NCBI GenBank assembly: GCA_000697335.1
Contig: JNEM01016699.1
Span: 1 to 10,675 of the forward strand
Direction of reading: 5' to 3'
DNA: 10,675 bases
Origin: Conidiobolus incongruus B7586
Taxonomy: Eukaryota > Entomophthoromycota > Entomophthoromycetes > Entomophthorales > Conidiobolaceae
The notes under the pieces were generated by a model. It was not told the origin of the DNA. It did not search any database and worked only from the letters and a program-made list of their open reading frames with translations. Positions 8,002-10,675 of the stretch are shown here, one piece after another (position 1 is the first letter of the stretch; each line of letters opens with the position of its first letter). Position numbers and translations under genes: made by a program.

Positions 8002-8273
8002 TTAGGCAATGGAACAACAACCACTAGGTTGTTCGTTGAGAGGATTTTTCTTAGCTTGAGCTCCCCAAATTGATGGTATTAAAGGGTCAACAGTAGTTGT
8101 ACAAAACTTGATTAGTCTAAACAAAATAATGAGCAAACATAACAAAATGCGTGAATTTATCCTTACGATTGACTGGCCTCTGAAACTGTAACTCTAGGTA
8201 AATTCAACTGTTGTCTCAATCTGTCATTCTGCTCGTTAAGCTTGCGTAATCTGTGCTCAGTAACGGCATTCAT
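8002..8273 (-). CDS. STE18: heterotrimeric G-protein gamma subunit, 73 aa, two exons
   Basis: G-gamma pairs with G-beta and anchors the dimer at the plasma membrane, carrying signals from receptors such as the pheromone receptor. Exon 1 (8273-8167, ATG) encodes a helical start, HRLRKLNEQNDRLRQQL (residues 7-23), then PRVTVSEASQS. Exon 2 (8116-8002) gives LIKFC (37-41), DPLIPSIWG (46-54) and the tail SGCCSIA. The final CSIA is a CaaX box; X = Ala favours farnesylation of Cys70, and Cys69 is a palmitoylation candidate, as in yeast Ste18 (CC-type tail). Splicing at GTAAGG/TTTAG joins TC to A, restoring Ser36 in frame; without it the frame stops just inside the intron. Length suits the fungal family (about 70-110 aa), and the conserved segments are in the expected order. 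The gene lies codirectional with and upstream of the dehydrogenase pseudogene. Confidence 0.95.
8117..8166 (-). other. spliceosomal intron of the G-gamma gene, 50 nt
   Basis: It begins GTAAGG and ends TTATTTTGTTTAG with a T-rich 3' part. A GCTCAT sequence about 15 nt before the acceptor is a possible branch site. It interrupts codon 36 after its second base. It lacks the strict GTATGT and TACTAAC signals of Saccharomyces introns, which helps argue for a lineage with short, loosely defined introns. Confidence 0.9.
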
Positions 8274-8880
8274 TTTGATATTTTATTAATTATAAAAGAA
8301 AATAAATTGAAAAGGGGATGAAAGACTAATTTTACATTTATCAAAAAACCAATATTTACTGAATTGAATTATTTGTTAAACAATTGAAACATTTTATTCC
8401 ATGTTGGTTCACTCAATACCGCAATTTCATTTTAAAATTAAAATTTATTCTCTTATCCTTTCCTTGCATTTCATCTAAATTACTGTATAACTATTGTTTT
8501 GTATAATATACACTTATATATACATGGATGTTAACATAGCAAATCTTAATATTAATGTATTATATTTAATTATACTTATCGTTTATTAACTAAAAATGGT
8601 ATTTCTCAGAAGATATATTATTTTGTACAAAATATTCTCATCAATTTTACTTTAAAAATATGATTTAACAATTTTTCAATTGCATATTGGTAAAATATTC
8701 TATCATTCCTGTCAAATAGCCATACTATTATATCATACAAACATCTCTTAATATTTTGAATATTAAATTAGGTCATTTTTTGAAGTCAAATAGTGAAAAC
8801 GTTTTTCAAATTATAGCTTCCTGAAATTGAAACTAGTTTAAAACACTGTTTCGCTTATAATTAAACTTGTCTAAAGTTGA
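8274..8880. other. AT-rich upstream region of the G-gamma gene
   Basis: No gene is recognised. Immediately left of 8340 the + strand contains AAAAGGGGATGAAAG, so the sense strand of the G-gamma gene carries a CTTTCATCCCC stretch about 40 bp before its ATG, again a C-rich leader. TTTTATAATT on the minus strand, close to the ATG, is a weak TATA candidate. The remainder is about 75-80% A+T without structure I can name. Confidence 0.4.
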
Positions 8881-9027
8881 TTAAATTTGATCATAATTGT
8901 CTAAATCCTGTAAGGAGTCCAGCAACCCAAAGGTGGTAAGCTCCAACACCAATCCTTGAAATCTGGCTTGATTGACTATTAGATATTTAAGGAGTATGTT
9001 TCTAGTAATATTGATGACTTGATCCAT
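8881..9027 (-). CDS. unidentified 48-codon ORF or exon
   Basis: I do not recognise it. The frame is open from about 9063 to TAA at 8883-8881, and the first ATG is at 9027. The product is a Leu/Ile-rich amphipathic sequence (MDQVINITRNILLKYLIVNQ, then QGLVLELTTFGLLDSLQDL), reading like two helices. Its G+C is clearly higher than the DNA on both sides, which supports constraint. It could be a complete microprotein, the last exon of a gene whose other exons I cannot see (an AG ends TTATAG just before the ATG), or a relic. The same degenerate repeat found upstream of the dehydrogenase pseudogene lies about 180-300 bp upstream of this frame. Confidence 0.3.
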   Translation of the reverse strand: MDQVINITRNILLKYLIVNQARFQGLVLELTTFGLLDSLQDLDNYDQI

Positions 9028-9204
9028 CTCTATAAGATATTGATGATATTTAAATGCCTTGTTTTATTTATGTCATATATGCATATTTTCACAAATATCA
9101 CATTTTTTATTTGTATAATGCTTGTCATAAATGATTACTTTATTCAAAAAATATTTTCTTGTTTTGCTGAGTAAGCTTTATTTAAATCTCTAATAGAACT
9201 ACTT

Positions 9205-9322
9205 TACTATTACCCTCATATTTTTCTTAGTGCATCTGTTAATTATTTTGATAATTTTCCAAGCCTCAAAGTTAGAAAAAAAAGATTAAATAATTTTTAT
9301 AGTCAAATTAATAAGTTTCTTG
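9205..9322. repeat. second copy of a degenerate intergenic repeat
   Basis: TTACCCTCATAT at 9210-9221 is identical to 7681-7692. It is followed in the same order by ATCTGTTAAT, TTAGAAAAAAAA and AATTAATAAGTTTC, which parallel ATCTGCTAAT, TTAGAAAAAAAA and AGTTATTAAGTTTTC at about 7798-7906. Spacing differs, so one copy has gained or lost sequence. The orientation is direct. Confidence 0.4.
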
Positions 9323-10675
9323 CATAATTTATTAATATTGTTTTTTATTTTTTAATTTTTTTAATTTTTTTATATCTAATTTATTTTTGATACTATTGTT
9401 TTTACCTTATTATATATATATAAAATGATAATTTATTAATAAAAAGTCTTTTTCATTATATAGTAAATAAACCAAAAGCATTGAATTTTAAAGAAAAAAT
9501 ATATTCTTATATTATAAGCTATAGTTTCTAAATATTATTCTTCATATTATCTTAAACATCATTTATAAATTTTAATTGCATATATTTAATAATAATATTC
9601 ACCATATTTTTTCAGATTAATAATTTTAATTTTAGTTTTCTAATAATATTTGATTTGTTTAAATTAACTATTTTTGAAAATAATTATAGCAAAAAGTTAA
9701 TATTTATAATATTGTAAAGTAATAATATAATAGCTAATTTATATTCATTATATTAGATATTTTCTAAGTTATTAAATATAATTTATTTTATTAAGATTTG
9801 ATTTGTTAATTTAATTTATTATTTTTTAATTATTTAAAACTATAATATTATATATATATTTATAATTACTTTTGACCAAATATATATAATATATCAAAAA
9901 TATAATAAACTTAGGACTTTTTATTTATTTTCCTTATAATTATATAATTTAGTTATTTTATTTAAATCATTTATCAGATTTAATTTTATTATTTAATAGA
10001 TAAATATTTGATTTTTTGTCCTTTTAATACTAAACACATAATTTTAATAAACTGGTAATATAGTTTATTATTTATGAGTGATATATTTTAAAGAAATTTT
10101 TCTTAATATTGAAATTAATTTTATATATTAAAAATCAATCAATTGATTTCTTAAATAATATAATAAATTATCACTAATAATTGAATTATTATTAAAAAAT
10201 TTATATTGATATATTTAATAAATAAGATATCTATTTTTAGCTAACTTATATATTTTTACCCTTTTGAAAGATTTATTCTTAATTTAAAATAACTCTATTT
10301 GTAATTTTTTTAATTTAAAAAAATAAAAATCTTTGGCTTTAATCTTTTTTAAGCTATATTATTTAATATATTTTTATTTTTTAAATAATATTTAATTTGA
10401 AATTCTATATTAATTAAAATTAATAAAAATTTATAAGTTATTTAATATAATATTATTTATTAATATTTAATTTAATACTATTAACTCTATATTAAATTTT
10501 TATTAATTAAATAATAAGATATATTTAACAAAATTAAAACTTTTTCGATTATCATTATTTTATAGGTGAATACTTTAAATACTCCTTTTTATATATAATT
10601 AAAGAATAATTAAAACTAATCCTTTGTTATATATCATTTTTTCATCATTTTATATAAATATAAATATATTAAATA
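9323..10675. other. extremely AT-rich block without genes (right)
   Basis: Roughly 90% A+T, with (TA)n runs such as 9410-9422 and dense stops in every frame. One CpG is present (10546). Texture matches the left block. A loose direct similarity with 85-165 occurs near 9820-9930 (shared TTTTTTAATTATTTAAAA-like and ATATATCAAA...TATAATAA words), but low complexity makes that weak. No rRNA, tRNA or mitochondrial gene motif is visible. Confidence 0.65.

Noticed and set aside
9323-10675. Mitochondrial DNA copy as the source of the AT-rich flanks
   Set aside because: Composition fits, but no mitochondrial tRNA, rRNA or respiratory-chain motif could be read in either flank.
1-10675. CRISPR array, phage, insertion sequence or intact mobile element
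   Set aside because: No regular repeat-spacer pattern, no transposase, integrase or polymerase motif, and no paired terminal repeats were found; the gene content is that of a fungal nucleus.

Overview
The window looks like nuclear DNA of a very AT-rich fungus. It holds a MID1-type calcium-channel subunit (a fungal family), a prenylated heterotrimeric G-protein gamma subunit with one 50-nt intron, a decayed FAD-dependent L-2-hydroxyglutarate dehydrogenase gene, and two nuclear-type tRNA genes with internal promoters and T-run terminators. Both tRNAs, Trp(CCA) and Leu(CAA), lack introns, although their Saccharomyces counterparts have them. That fact and the short intron argue mildly against a typical budding yeast. 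An early-diverging fungus or another AT-rich, short-intron lineage fits, but the sequence does not settle the phylum.

Layout. Positions 1 to about 1240 and about 9270 to 10675 are roughly 90% A+T with no recognisable gene. No CpG occurs in 1-1322 or 8854-10545. Positions 1240-2202 rise in GC and end in a strongly C-rich stretch that looks like a promoter or leader for a 75-codon unidentified ORF (2203-2430). Positions 2431-3225 are AT-rich with scattered short open frames and one plausible small intron. tRNA-Trp lies at 3226-3297 and tRNA-Leu at 4154-4236, both on +. MID1 fills 4549-6090 (+) behind a TATA box. It converges on the minus-strand L-2-hydroxyglutarate dehydrogenase pseudogene (7488 down to 6205). 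The G-gamma gene lies further right on the minus strand (8273 down to 8002, two exons; easily missed because each exon is short). A 48-codon minus-strand frame of unknown identity sits at 9027-8881.

How the parts relate. In yeast, MID1 (with CCH1) supplies Ca2+ influx during pheromone response, and STE18-type G-gamma anchors the pheromone-receptor G-beta/gamma at the plasma membrane. The two intact recognisable genes may therefore act in one signalling pathway, although they are separated by a dead metabolic gene and need not be co-regulated. Across the window, regions just upstream of genes are rich in C relative to G on the sense strand. This helps orient genes here and gives the unidentified ORF at 2203 some credibility.
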